A stretch of DNA of 64,000 nucleotides, taken from assembly GCF_041380365.1 (NCBI RefSeq), contig NZ_CP159981.1, positions 496,001 to 560,000 of the forward strand, in the 5' to 3' direction. Positions 1-8,357 of the stretch are shown piece by piece. A program made the translations under genes and the position numbers. Source of the stretch: Buchananella sp. 14KM1171. GTDB lineage: Bacteria > Actinomycetota > Actinomycetes > Actinomycetales > Actinomycetaceae. Each line of letters begins with the position of its first letter. Position 1 is the stretch's first letter. Below the pieces are notes generated by a model, which had not been told where the DNA came from, searched no databases, and saw only the letters and a program-made list of their open reading frames with translations.

Positions 1-959
1 CCGTTGGAGGTGGCGTCGGCGGAAGTCTTGGAGGTGGCGCCGGGGGCAGCGGGGCCGGCCGTGGGGGCGGCGGGCAGGGCAGCGTCGGACTTGGAGGAAT
101 CCTTCGCGGCGCGGCGGGTGACCATGCCGGAGCCCACCAGGAAGATGGGCAGCACGATCGCCAGGTAGCTCAGGTAACCAATCACCTGCAGGTGGGTGGG
201 GGCGGCGTTCAGGTTGAACATGGCCTCCAGCAGCACCCACCACCAGGAGCGCGAATCCAGCCAGGAGAACACGGAGCCGTTGACGTAGGCGGAGAAGTCG
301 TAGGCCGGCACTCCCCAGCCGGAGATGACGTTGGCTTCCTGCAGGTCGCCCAGGCCGTAAGAGACGATGCCGGCGGCCACGAAGATCAGCAGCAGGCCGG
401 TGACGCGGAAGAAAACCTTCAGGTTGATCCGCGCCGCGCCCGTGTAGACCAGCCAGCCGATCACCGCTGACACCGCCAGGCCGGCAACCACACCCAGGGC
501 CGGGGAGGCCACGGAGGTCTCCGTGCTGGACTTCACCGTGGCCCACACGAACACCGCGGTCTCGATACCCTCGCGGGCCACCGCGATCAGCGCGATCCAG
601 ACCACTCCCCAGCGGGAACCGGACTCCAGGGCCGCGGCCGTCTTGGTCTGCAACTCTGCGGCGAACTTGCGGGAGTTCTTGCCCATCCACAGGATCATCC
701 AGGTCACCATCGCGACGGCGACCAGCGAGAGCGTCCCGCCGATCACCTCCTGCGCGGTGAAGGACAGCGTGTAGGGGCCCCAGGTCATGTAGGCACCCAT
801 GGCGAGCGGGATGGCGGCGGCGATGGCCACACCCAGCCAGACCTTGCCGATCAGCTCGCGTCGATCGACCTTCACTAGGTAGGCGATAACCACGCCAACG
901 ATGAGGGCGGCCTCCACTCCTTCACGCAGTGCGATCAGGAAGTTCGCGTAAAATAGCAC
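1..959 (-). CDS. efeU: FTR1-family high-affinity iron permease EfeU (3' end beyond left edge)
   Basis: Integral membrane permease that takes up iron in the EfeUOB system. The reading frame runs from a GTG at 959, which has GGAG about six bases upstream, off the left edge. The protein has several hydrophobic helices and the two family signatures REGVE (residues 12-16) and REGIE (129-133), which bind iron in FTR1 permeases. The last visible part is a hydrophilic Ala/Ser/Lys tail, so almost the whole protein is present. EfeO and EfeB, if they exist, would lie to the left outside the window. An iron box lies between this start and the divergent tatA. The family call is secure; the role in an EfeUOB operon is inferred. 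Confidence 0.9.
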   Translation of the reverse strand, partial: MLFYANFLIALREGVEAALIVGVVIAYLVKVDRRELIGKVWLGVAIAAAIPLAMGAYMTWGPYTLSFTAQEVIGGTLSLVAVAMVTWMILWMGKNSRKFAAELQTKTAAALESGSRWGVVWIALIAVAREGIETAVFVWATVKSSTETSVASPALGVVAGLAVSAVIGWLVYTGAARINLKVFFRVTGLLLIFVAAGIVSYGLGDLQEANVISGWGVPAYDFSAYVNGSVFSWLDSRSWWWVLLEAMFNLNAAPTHLQVIGYLSYLAIVLPIFLVGSGMVTRRAAKDSSKSDAALPAAPTAGPAAPGATSKTSADATSN

Positions 960-1000
960 CGCTACTCCATTTTAGAAACACCGCCCTTATGGTTTAAGGG

Positions 1001-1019
1001 CCTGGTTAGGCTAACCTGC
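1001..1019. promoter_or_regulatory. IdeR/DtxR-type iron box
   Basis: The core GGTTAGGCTAACCT (1004-1017) is a near-perfect palindrome and matches 14 of 19 positions of the known IdeR/DtxR consensus, including the whole centre. It sits 40-60 bp from both divergent starts (efeU at 959, tatA at 1065), so an iron-loaded repressor here could control both operons. Confidence 0.8.
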
Positions 1020-1064
1020 CAAGCCAAGGTGCGTCTACCTCCAACATTCGATAACGGAGCTAAG

Positions 1065-1418
1065 TTGCGACCCTCACACGTAATTCTCCTGATCGTCATC
1101 GTCCTGATCGTCTTCGGCGCGCCCCGCCTGCCGGAGGTGGCCCGCAACCTGGGCAAATCCGCGCGAATCCTGAAGGAAGAGGTGCGCGAGCTCTCCAAGG
1201 ACGATGCCGCTCCCGCCGCCAGTGCGCCGGCCACCGGGACGCCGGCTCCCGCCGCGCCGGTGGCAGCTCAGCCCTCCCCCGGCGGTCCCGGCGAGCCGGT
1301 CCCCGGTTCCTCGCCTGCCGGCCTGGCAGAGCCCGCCGCCCCGGCCTCCCCTCACGCGGCACCCCCCACGGCCCCGCCGCCCTCGGCTCCCGCCACCGGG
1401 ACGACGCTGCCCCAGTAG
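1065..1418 (+). CDS. tatA: Sec-independent protein translocase subunit TatA
   Basis: Pore-forming subunit of the twin-arginine translocase. The protein starts with one short membrane helix ending in FGAPRLPEVARNLGKSAR, the TatA hinge and amphipathic helix with its FG and LP residues. A long Ala/Pro-rich tail follows. I chose TTG 1065 because GGAG lies six bases upstream and the product then begins directly at the helix; the frame is open from GTG 1029. Length is then 117 residues. tatC follows after 33 bp. The proximity to efeU fits the known dependence of EfeB-type peroxidases on Tat export (inference). Confidence 0.85.
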   Translation: MRPSHVILLIVIVLIVFGAPRLPEVARNLGKSARILKEEVRELSKDDAAPAASAPATGTPAPAAPVAAQPSPGGPGEPVPGSSPAGLAEPAAPASPHAAPPTAPPPSAPATGTTLPQ

Positions 1419-1451
1419 CCGCCACGAATCCCGGCCGCACCGCCGCCCGTC

Positions 1452-2285
1452 GTGGCAAGCACCGCCGCCCCTGCCGCCACGCCCCCTGCCGCCCCGAAGC
1501 GGGCCGCCGGGGGCGATGACGCGCAGCTACTCAGCCTGACGGCCCACCTCCTGGAGTTGCGCAAGCGCCTGCTCCTGGCCGCGCTCGGGCTGCTGGCCGC
1601 CGCCGTGGGCGGCTGGTTCCTTTTCCCCCCGGCCACCAGGTGGCTCTTCTCATTCGTCACCGACGCCATGCCGGAGGCCGGCCTTAACTTCCGCACCGTG
1701 CTGGCCCCGTTCACGGTGCGCCTGAGCTTTTCGCTCTGGGCCGGCCTGATCCTCTCCAGCCCGTGGTGGCTGGCCCAGGGCTGGCTGTTCCTGGCCCCCG
1801 CGTTGCGCAAGCGGGAGAAGAAGGTGGCGGCGGCGATCGTGGTTCCGTCGGCCGCGCTCTTCCTGGCAGGGGTCGCGGCCGCGCTCTGGTTCCTGCCCCG
1901 CGCGGTGGGCATCCTGCTCACCCAGGTGCCCGAGGGCGCCCGCGCCCTGCTGGACGCCGACAGCTACCTGCGCTTCGTCTCCATCCTCACCTTGGTGATC
2001 GGCATTTCCTTCCTGTTCCCCGTCGCGGTGGTGAGCGCGCACGCGCTCGGTCTGGTCACGGTACGGCGCCTGGTGGGGGCGTGGCGGTGGGCGGTGCTGG
2101 CGGCCTACACCTTCGCTGCCATCACCAACCCGCTCCCGGACCTGTGGTCGATGATCCTGCAGGGAGCCGCCCTCATCGCCCTGTACTACGCGGCCGTGGG
2201 GGTGTGTGCGCTGCGCGAGTGGCGCCCGATTCGACGCTGGCGTCAGCGCACCAGGCGGGGCACGCAGCGCAAGACTCCCAGCTAG
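1452..2285 (+). CDS. tatC: Sec-independent protein translocase subunit TatC
   Basis: Multi-spanning receptor subunit of the Tat translocase, binding twin-arginine signal peptides. After an Ala/Pro-rich start the sequence has the family's HLLELRKRL segment at the cytosolic N-terminus, then about six hydrophobic helices. The GTG 1452 start has no clear ribosome site, so translation may begin further in or be coupled to tatA, 33 bp upstream. It converges on tatB. Length (277) is near the family norm. Confidence 0.85.
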   Translation: MASTAAPAATPPAAPKRAAGGDDAQLLSLTAHLLELRKRLLLAALGLLAAAVGGWFLFPPATRWLFSFVTDAMPEAGLNFRTVLAPFTVRLSFSLWAGLILSSPWWLAQGWLFLAPALRKREKKVAAAIVVPSAALFLAGVAAALWFLPRAVGILLTQVPEGARALLDADSYLRFVSILTLVIGISFLFPVAVVSAHALGLVTVRRLVGAWRWAVLAAYTFAAITNPLPDLWSMILQGAALIALYYAAVGVCALREWRPIRRWRQRTRRGTQRKTPS

Positions 2286-2341
2286 CGCATAGCGCGGGTA
2301 CCGAGGCTCCTTTGCCGCGCCCGCAAAGTCCGCGCGAACCG

Positions 2342-2764
2342 CTAGTCGGGGAGCTTGCCCAGGTCGGCGGCCACGCTGCGCGCGACCTCCTGCACCGGTG
2401 CCACCAGCGTTTCGATCTCCCGCGCGTAAGCCCCGCCCCTGCCGGCCCCGCCGCTCGCCGTGGCTGCCCCACCGGTGCTTGCCGCTCCCCCGCCGGCTGC
2501 GCCGGCGCCAAGCGCCGTCACGCGCTCCAGTTCCGCCCGGGCCTGGGCGGCCTCCGCCCGCAGCTGGGCCACCAGCGGGTCGAGCGCCGCCTGCTGCTGC
2601 AGGGAGGCCGCCGCCGAGGCCAGCTGGGCCCGCACCGCGGCCACCTTTCCCCAGCCGCGCAACACCGCGCGGGCCACCTTGGGCATCCCCGTGGGCCCGA
2701 AGATCACCAGTGCCACCAGCGCCAGGAACGCAAACTCCGTGCCAGAGACACCCAGGAATTCCAC
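2342..2764 (-). CDS. tatB: Sec-independent protein translocase subunit TatB
   Basis: Second TatA/B-type protein: an N-terminal membrane helix (about residues 8-23) with a Glu before it, followed by FGPTGMPKVARAV, an amphipathic helix and a coiled-coil-like Ala/Gln/Glu region (about 45-80), then a Gly/Ala tail. The Glu near the helix start and the FGP-x-x-x-P hinge fit TatB better than TatA. The GTG start overlaps the stop of the upstream chorismate mutase by one base (TAGTG), implying translational coupling. It faces tatC tail to tail, so the three Tat genes sit in two opposed operons. Confidence 0.75.
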   Translation of the reverse strand: MEFLGVSGTEFAFLALVALVIFGPTGMPKVARAVLRGWGKVAAVRAQLASAAASLQQQAALDPLVAQLRAEAAQARAELERVTALGAGAAGGGAASTGGAATASGGAGRGGAYAREIETLVAPVQEVARSVAADLGKLPD

Positions 2765-3174
2765 TACCGCTCAGTCCCGTCGGTTTCTGTGCTGCCCGTA
2801 GGCGCGGCAACGTCGTCCCCGGCCTCGCCGCTCGCGGCGTGCTCCTCGCGGATGCGCTCGTGGTGGTGGATCACCTCGGCAACCACGAAGGCCAGGAACT
2901 TCGCCGCGAACACCGGGTCCAGCCCCGCCTCCGTGGCCAGCCTGCGCAGCCGCTCCACCTGCACGGCCTCCCGCGCCGGGTCGGACGGCGGCAGGCCCGC
3001 CGTCGCCTTGATGTAACCCACGCGCTGCGTGTAGCGGAAGCGCTCGGCCAGGATGTGGATCAGCGCGGCGTCGATGTTGTCGATCGCGCGCCTGGCCTCC
3101 GCCAGCTCGGCGGGGATAGCGCCGGCACCGCCCTGCTCGGCGTGCTCGCCCTGTGGTTCAACCAAACCAGCCAC
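2764..3174 (-). CDS. Chorismate mutase, AroQ type
   Basis: All-helical AroQ-fold protein predicted to convert chorismate to prephenate for Phe/Tyr synthesis, or a related isochorismate enzyme. The core ARRAIDNIDAALIHILAERF, then RVGYIKA and a C-terminal helix ending HHHERIR match type II chorismate mutase domains. Length is 136 residues with low-complexity ends. The C-terminal coding sequence carries a copy of the dispersed 16-bp motif (2806-2821), read as GDDVAAP. It is translationally coupled to tatB. Domain call is good; exact substrate is not proven. Confidence 0.8.
   Translation of the reverse strand: MAGLVEPQGEHAEQGGAGAIPAELAEARRAIDNIDAALIHILAERFRYTQRVGYIKATAGLPPSDPAREAVQVERLRRLATEAGLDPVFAAKFLAFVVAEVIHHHERIREEHAASGEAGDDVAAPTGSTETDGTER
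2806..2821 (+). repeat. Dispersed 16-bp motif, degenerate copy in chorismate mutase
   Basis: GGCAACGTCGTCCCCG, close to the consensus GGCARCGTCGTCCACC, lies in the codons of the variable C-terminal tail (Asp-Asp-Val-Ala-Ala). Confidence 0.6.
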
Positions 3175-3312
3175 TTCTCCCCCTCTGCTTCAAACACCGC
3201 GCGGCCCGCACCGAACGGCCTAGACCCCGGCGTCGGCGCCGCACGGCCCACACCCCGGCACCCACGCCGCGCGCACTCTGCCGGCGCCTACCGTCCGCGA
3301 CTTACCGCCCGA

Positions 3313-4566
3313 TCAGGCGCGGCGGGCCTCGCCCTCGCGCACCAGCAGCGGCTGCGCGCCGCCCTCAACGACCTCGCGGGTGATGACCACCTTGGTCACG
3401 TCAGGGAAGCTTGGCACATCGAACATCGCGCCCGCCAGGGTCTTTTCCATGATGGACGCCAGGCCGCGCGCGCCCGTGCCCAGCTCCTGCGCCCTCTCCG
3501 CGATCGCGCGGATGGCGTCATCGTCGAACGTCAGCTCCACCCCGTCGATGGAGAACATGTACTTGTACTGCTCCACCAGGGCGTTCTTGGGTTCGGTCAG
3601 CACGCGCACCAGGTCGTTGGTGTCCAGCTCCGCCACGGTGGCCAGCACCGGCAGGCGCCCGATGAACTCGGGGATCAGGCCGAACTTGTGCAGGTCCTCC
3701 GGGGTGACCTGCGCAAAGAGGTCGCCCATCTCCTCCTTGCTTTTCAGGTCGGAACCGAATCCGGTGGAGCGGTGACCCAGGCGGTGCTTGACGATCTCGT
3801 CCAGTCCCGCGAACGCGCCGGCCGCGATGAACAGGATGTCGCTGGTGTCGATCTGCATGAACTCCTGGTGGGGGTGCTTGCGCCCACCCGTGGGCGGTAC
3901 GGAGGCCACCGTGCCCTCGATGATCTTCAGCAGCGCCTGCTGCACGCCCTCACCGGAGACGTCGCGCGTGATGGAGGGGTTTTCGCTCTTACGGGAGATC
4001 TTGTCGATCTCGTCCACGTAGATGATGCCGCGCTGGGCGCGCTCCACGTCCCCGTCGGCCGCCTGGATCAGCTTGACCAGGATGTTTTCCACGTCCTCGC
4101 CCACGTAGCCGGCCTCGGTCAGCGCGGTGGCGTCCACGATCACGAAGGGCACGTCCAGCAGCCGCGCCAGCGAGCGCGCCAGGTGGGTCTTGCCCGTGCC
4201 GGTGGGGCCAAGCAACAGGATGTTGGACTTGGCGATCTCCACCTCGGAGCCGCCCACGCCCATCGTCTCGCGCACCTTGACGCGCTTGTAGTGGTTGTAG
4301 ACCGCGATCGCCAGCGCCCGCTTGGCAGACTCCTGCCCGATCACGTGCGCCTGCAGGATCTCAAAGATCTCGCGCGGCTTGGGCAGGTCGATCTCCTCCG
4401 GCCCGGCCTTGGCGGCGCGCTCCTCTTCCATGATCTCGTTGCACAGCTCGATGCACTCGTCGCAGATGTAAACAGAGGGGCCAGCAATCAGCTTCACGAC
4501 CTGCTTCTGGCTCTTGCCACAAAACGAGCACTTGAGCAGATCCACGCCCTCTGGGGTGCGCGCCAT
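3313..4566 (-). CDS. clpX: ATP-dependent Clp protease ATP-binding subunit ClpX
   Basis: AAA+ unfoldase that recognises substrates and feeds them to ClpP. The N-terminal zinc domain has four cysteines (C13, C16, C35, C38), followed by a Walker [13 protein letters not shown], Walker [11 protein letters not shown], and the sensor and C-terminal helical domain. ATG 4566 has AGGAGGG upstream and gives the standard 417-residue protein; the frame stays open further upstream but that part is unlike ClpX. It is downstream of clpP1-clpP2 on the same strand, separated by 300 bp. Confidence 0.97.
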   Translation of the reverse strand: MARTPEGVDLLKCSFCGKSQKQVVKLIAGPSVYICDECIELCNEIMEEERAAKAGPEEIDLPKPREIFEILQAHVIGQESAKRALAIAVYNHYKRVKVRETMGVGGSEVEIAKSNILLLGPTGTGKTHLARSLARLLDVPFVIVDATALTEAGYVGEDVENILVKLIQAADGDVERAQRGIIYVDEIDKISRKSENPSITRDVSGEGVQQALLKIIEGTVASVPPTGGRKHPHQEFMQIDTSDILFIAAGAFAGLDEIVKHRLGHRSTGFGSDLKSKEEMGDLFAQVTPEDLHKFGLIPEFIGRLPVLATVAELDTNDLVRVLTEPKNALVEQYKYMFSIDGVELTFDDDAIRAIAERAQELGTGARGLASIMEKTLAGAMFDVPSFPDVTKVVITREVVEGGAQPLLVREGEARRA

Positions 4567-4679
4567 CGTGGTCCCTCCTGAACTGGCATGACACAACTTG
4601 CGCCAGCCTATCCCCTTGGGGCCGATTGCGCCCGGGAACTCGCCGCAGCGCGGCCCGCCGGAGTGCGCGGAGCGGCCGG

Positions 4680-4695
4680 CGGAGCGTCGTCCACC
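4680..4695 (+). repeat. Dispersed 16-bp motif, intergenic
   Basis: CGGAGCGTCGTCCACC, 14 of 16 matches, first of two same-orientation copies between clpP2 and clpX. Confidence 0.65.
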
Positions 4696-4742
4696 GGGAA
4701 CTCGCCGCAACTCACGCTCGCCGGCTTGCGCGGGGCGGCCGG

Positions 4743-4758
4743 CGCAGCGTCGTCCATC
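4743..4758 (+). repeat. Dispersed 16-bp motif, intergenic
   Basis: CGCAGCGTCGTCCATC, second copy between clpP2 and clpX, 63 bp after the first. Confidence 0.65.
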
Positions 4759-4866
4759 CGCGCCCCAAACACGGGTGTGGGCCGGATTCCCGCAGAACCC
4801 GGCCCACGCCACTCACGCTATTCGCTCGCGCCGCCGGGCCTCATCCCGGCCCCGCGCGCGATCGCG

Positions 4867-5541
4867 TCAGTTCACCCGCGTCGGGGACTTGCGGGAGGTC
4901 AGCACCTGGTCCACCAGGCCGTACTCGCGCGCCTGCTCGGCGGTGAGGATCTTGTCGCGCTCGATGTCCTGGCGCACGCGCTCCACGTCCTGCCCGGTGT
5001 GGGCGGCGATGGTCTCCTCCAGCCACTCGCGCATGCGCAGCACCTCGTTGGCCTGGATCTCGATGTCGGAGGCCTGCGCGTAGCCGCCGCCCTCCATGGA
5101 GGGCTGGTGGATCATCACGCGCGCGTTGGGCAGCGCCAGGCGCTTACCGGGCGAACCGGCGGCCAGCAGCACGGCGGCGGCGGAGGCGGCCTGGCCCAGG
5201 CACACGGTCTGGATCTGCGGCTTGATGTACTGCATCGTGTCGTAGATCGCGGTCAGCGCCGTGAAGGAGCCGCCCGGGGAGTTGATGTACATGGTGATCA
5301 GGCCGTCGGGGTCCATGGACTCCAGCACGAGCAGCTGGGCCATGACGTCGTCGGCGCTGGTGTCGTCCACCTGGACGCCCAGGAAGATGATGCGGTCCTC
5401 GAACAGCTTGGCGTAGGGGTCCTGGCGCTTGTGCCCGTAGGCGGTGCGCTCCTCGAACTGGGGCACCACGTAGCGGGAACGCGGGGGCAGAGCAATCCCG
5501 GCGGCCTGCGCGCCGGCCAGACCCATGAACGGAGTGGTCAT
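4867..5541 (-). CDS. clpP2: ATP-dependent Clp protease proteolytic subunit ClpP2
   Basis: Serine protease subunit of the Clp barrel. The triad is visible: Ser120 in LGQAASAAA, His145 in MIHQPS and Asp196 in ERDKIL. The longer N-terminal segment (about 45 residues before the ClpP fold) resembles the ClpP2 partner of actinobacterial mixed ClpP1P2 complexes. It lies 18 bp downstream of clpP1 in the same operon, and the two rings are expected to act as a hetero-tetradecamer with ClpX. Confidence 0.95.
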   Translation of the reverse strand: MTTPFMGLAGAQAAGIALPPRSRYVVPQFEERTAYGHKRQDPYAKLFEDRIIFLGVQVDDTSADDVMAQLLVLESMDPDGLITMYINSPGGSFTALTAIYDTMQYIKPQIQTVCLGQAASAAAVLLAAGSPGKRLALPNARVMIHQPSMEGGGYAQASDIEIQANEVLRMREWLEETIAAHTGQDVERVRQDIERDKILTAEQAREYGLVDQVLTSRKSPTRVN

Positions 5542-5559
5542 AACAGTTTCCTTCCTGGA

Positions 5560-6174
5560 TCAGTGCTGCTGGCCCGCGCTCTGCACGGCGGCAGAGGAGG
5601 AAACCACGTGGTCGATGAAGCCGTACTCCAGCGCCTCCTGGGCGGTGAACCAGCGGTCGCGGTCGGCGTCGGAGTTGATCTGCTCCACGGTCTTGCCGGT
5701 CTGGGCGGCGGTGAGCTCGGCCAGGACGCGCTTCATGTGGAGGATCAGCTGGGCGTTGATGCGGATGTCGGTGGCGGTGCCGCCGATGCCGCCGGAGGGC
5801 TGGTGCATCATGACGCGGGCGTGCGGGGTGGCAAAGCGCTTGCCGGGCGCGCCGGAGGAGAGCAGGAATTGGCCCATGGAGGCCGCCATGCCGGTGGCGA
5901 CGGTGGCCACGTCCGGGGTGACGTACTGCATGGTGTCGTAGATGGCCATGCCGGCGGTGATGGAGCCGCCCGGGGAGTTGATGTACAGGTAGATGTCCCG
6001 CGTGGGGTCCTCCGCCGCCAGCAGCAGCATCTGGGCGCAGATGGCGTTGGCGTTCTCGTCGCGCACCTCGGAGCCGAGCCAGATGATGCGCTCCTTGAGC
6101 AGGCGGTTGTAGATGTGGTCGTTCAGGGCCAGGCCCCCGGTCCGGGCTTCTGCCACGGGCATGTTCATATTCAA
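5560..6174 (-). CDS. clpP1: ATP-dependent Clp protease proteolytic subunit ClpP1
   Basis: First ClpP paralogue. Triad Ser99 (TGMAASMG), His124 (MMHQPSGG) and Asp173 (DADRDRW). Length of 204 residues is typical. The start is ATG 6174 in a run of MNMNMP; a second in-frame ATG at residue 3 or 5 could also serve. It is the promoter-proximal gene of the clpP1-clpP2 pair. Confidence 0.95.
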   Translation of the reverse strand: MNMNMPVAEARTGGLALNDHIYNRLLKERIIWLGSEVRDENANAICAQMLLLAAEDPTRDIYLYINSPGGSITAGMAIYDTMQYVTPDVATVATGMAASMGQFLLSSGAPGKRFATPHARVMMHQPSGGIGGTATDIRINAQLILHMKRVLAELTAAQTGKTVEQINSDADRDRWFTAQEALEYGFIDHVVSSSAAVQSAGQQH

Positions 6175-6273
6175 ACCCCTTTCGCTTCACTGAGGTTATC
6201 GCCTCCGCCGGGCAACGGCCCCTTCCACCGGCCCGGTTTCGCGGTAGGCGCATGGCCCGCGCCTTGGGCCCCG

Positions 6274-6289
6274 TTTGGACGACGTTGCC
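6274..6289 (-). repeat. Dispersed 16-bp motif, intergenic
   Basis: Reverse complement reads GGCAACGTCGTCCAAA, between clpP1 and tig; the first 14 bases match the consensus. Confidence 0.65.
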
Positions 6290-6398
6290 GCCCCGCCTCC
6301 CCTAGAGCGCCCGCCGCAGCGCGCCCCACGCCCCGTCCAGCGGCGGCGCCCAGCATGCCTTGCCCCGCCGCGTTTCCCCGCCTAGTCGGGCACGAAGC

Positions 6399-6434
6399 AG
6401 GGGCGGGGCCAACCTTCCGGTCGACCCCGCCCCT
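6399..6434 (-). terminator. Probable terminator of tig
   Basis: Inverted repeat AGGGGCGGGG/CCCCGCCCCT (10 bp, 16-base loop) directly downstream of the tig stop. No long U tract follows. Confidence 0.5.
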
Positions 6435-6452
6435 TGCCTACAGGACTCAGGC

Positions 6453-7892
6453 TCAGGCTTGCTCGGCCTCGGCGTCCGCGACGTCGCCGGCCTCGATGTC
6501 CGCAGCGGCCTGGGCGGCCAGGCGCTCGATCTCGGCGTCAACGCCGCCGTCCTCGCCGTTCTCCACCATGGCGGCGGCCTGGGCGGCCAGGGCCTCGACC
6601 TGGGCCTGGGCGTCGGCCTCGTCGGAGCCAACGAACTTGGTCAGGTCAACGTCGCCACCCTCGGAGTCCTTCACCTTGACGTCGCGCAGGGACAGGGCGA
6701 TGGCCTTGTTGCGGCGCACCTCGGAGGCGAAGGCCGGGATCTGGCCGGCGCGGTCGGCACCGGAGATGAACTCGCGCGGGTCGACGCGGTAGGTCTGGGC
6801 GGTCTGCAGCAGGAACTCGATCAGCTCGCCCTGCTCCACCTGGACGTCGCGCTTCTCAGCCAGCACGTCCAGCAGGATCTGCACACGCAGGGCGGACTCG
6901 ATGTCCTTGCGGGCCTCCTTGGCGCGCTTCTTGTCGTCGGCCTTGCCCTCGCGCTCCAGCACGCGGGCCAGCTCCTCCTCGACCGGGGCGGCCGGCAGGT
7001 CGAACTCGACGCGCTCCACCAGGGTCTCGATCAGCTTGTCGCGGGCGGAGATGGCCTGCAGGGAGGCGGCGCGCTCCTTGGCGACCTCGGCCAGGTTCTC
7101 GCGCAGCTCGGCGATGGTGTCGAACTCGGAGGCCAGCTGGGCGAAGTCGTCGTCGGCCTCCGGCAGGTCGCGCTGCTTGACGCTCTGGGCGGTGACGGTG
7201 ACCTCTGCCTCCTCACCAGCGTGCTCGCCACCGGCCAGCTTGGTGGTGAAGGTGACGGACTCCTCGGCCTTGATGCCGGTGACGGCCTTGTCCAGGCCCT
7301 CCAGCAGGGCGCCGGAGCCGATCTCGTAGGAGGTGCCGGCAACCTCGTCGATGGTCTCACCGTCGATCACGGCCTTCAGGTCGATCTCAACGAAGTCGCC
7401 CTTCTTGGCCTTGCGCTTGACGGGCTTGAGGGAGCCGAAGCGCTTGCGCAGCTCGGTGAGCTCGTTCTCCACGGCCTCGTCGTCCACCTTGACGGCGTCG
7501 ACGGTGACCTCGATGTCGCCCAGCTCGGGCAGCTCGATCTCGGGGCGCACGTCCAGCTCGGCGGTGAACACCAGGTCGGTGCTGTCCTCGACGCCGGGGA
7601 CGGAGGTGACCTCAACCTCGGGGCGGGACATCGGGAAGAGCTCGTTCTCCACCACGGCGGCGTCGTAGGCCTCCGGCAGGGCGGCGTTGACGGCCTCCTG
7701 GATCACGTAGCCGCGGCCCACGCGCTGGTCCACGATGCGGGTGGGCACCTTGCCCTTGCGGAAGCCGGGCACCGAGATCTGGGAGCTGATCTCCGCGTAG
7801 GCGGCCTTCAGGTGCGGGGCCAGCTCGGCCTCCGGAACGGTCACCGTCAGCTTGACGCGCGTGGAAGAGAGCTTCTCGATTTCGGACTTCAC
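6453..7892 (-). CDS. tig: Trigger factor, ribosome-associated chaperone
   Basis: Binds nascent chains at the ribosome exit and has a peptidyl-prolyl isomerase domain. The N-terminus KSEIEKLSSTRVKLTVTVPE and the ribosome-docking signature VPGFRKGKVP are clear; the FKBP-like domain follows from about residue 150, then the helical C-terminal arms and a Glu/Ala-rich tail. I start at GTG 7892, with GGAGA seven bases upstream, giving 479 residues; the frame is open to TTG 7928. Its position upstream of the clp genes is conserved in actinobacteria. Confidence 0.95.
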   Translation of the reverse strand: MKSEIEKLSSTRVKLTVTVPEAELAPHLKAAYAEISSQISVPGFRKGKVPTRIVDQRVGRGYVIQEAVNAALPEAYDAAVVENELFPMSRPEVEVTSVPGVEDSTDLVFTAELDVRPEIELPELGDIEVTVDAVKVDDEAVENELTELRKRFGSLKPVKRKAKKGDFVEIDLKAVIDGETIDEVAGTSYEIGSGALLEGLDKAVTGIKAEESVTFTTKLAGGEHAGEEAEVTVTAQSVKQRDLPEADDDFAQLASEFDTIAELRENLAEVAKERAASLQAISARDKLIETLVERVEFDLPAAPVEEELARVLEREGKADDKKRAKEARKDIESALRVQILLDVLAEKRDVQVEQGELIEFLLQTAQTYRVDPREFISGADRAGQIPAFASEVRRNKAIALSLRDVKVKDSEGGDVDLTKFVGSDEADAQAQVEALAAQAAAMVENGEDGGVDAEIERLAAQAAADIEAGDVADAEAEQA

Positions 7893-8040
7893 TTCTGGTT
7901 CTCCAATGACTGGGGACTTTACGGGCAATGCGCCCAGGTCAACTTGACCAGTCTAGGGGCTGGAGGCATGCGCCTGTACCGCTAGAACTGTGGTTTTCGC
8001 CGTAGGCGGGGAGTTGGCCGGCAACACCGCCTACTCGGCT

Positions 8041-8120
8041 GGTGGCGGGTTGGCCGCCCACCTGGGCCGGTGGCGGGTTGGCCGCCCGCCTGGGCCGGTG
8101 GCGGGTTCACCGCCCACCTA
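8041..8120. repeat. 28-bp tandem repeat next to tRNA-Pro
   Basis: Three head-to-tail units begin with GGTGGCGGGTT at 8041, 8069 and 8097. The first two are nearly identical over 28 bp; the third diverges at its end. The sequence CTACTCGGCTGGT brackets the array at about 8031 and 8118; the right copy includes the 3' CCA end of tRNA-Pro. Confidence 0.75.
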
Positions 8121-8126
8121 CTCGGC

Positions 8127-8202
8127 TGGTCGGGCTGGCGAGACTCGAACTCGCGGCCTTCCGCTCCCAAAGCGGACGCGCTACCACCTGCGCCACAGCC
8201 CG
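8127..8202 (-). tRNA. tRNA-Pro (TGG anticodon)
   Basis: Cloverleaf on the minus strand with acceptor CGGGCTG/CAGCCCG, D arm, anticodon stem TCCGC/GCGGA around loop TTTGGGA (anticodon TGG, reading CCA) and TTCGAGT T loop. Discriminator A (8130) is followed by an encoded CCA (8129-8127). Confidence 0.95.
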
Positions 8203-8357
8203 TTCATGCGGCGTTTAGGCCGCTGCCCTTGCGGGGCAGCCTACAGAATACATGTCCCCTCGTCGACGCCTGGGCGCCCACCCACAGCTAGGCCTTGTGG
8301 CGGATGTCCCCGCCGGAACGATGGGCCACAATTGACCCGGAAGGAGAGGCTATATCT

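Larger units (their letters stand above)
4567..4866. other. 300-bp clpP2-clpX intergenic region
   Basis: No gene is supported. Two imperfect direct repeats of about 60 bp (from about 4634 and 4698) share GAACTCGCCGCA, a cggccggcg stretch and the dispersed 16-bp motif (4680-4695 and 4743-4758). Confidence 0.6.

Noticed and set aside
2398-4581. A 727-residue open frame opposite clpX
   Set aside because: It is the antisense of clpX, chorismate mutase and tatB; codon use is unlike a protein and clpX is certain.
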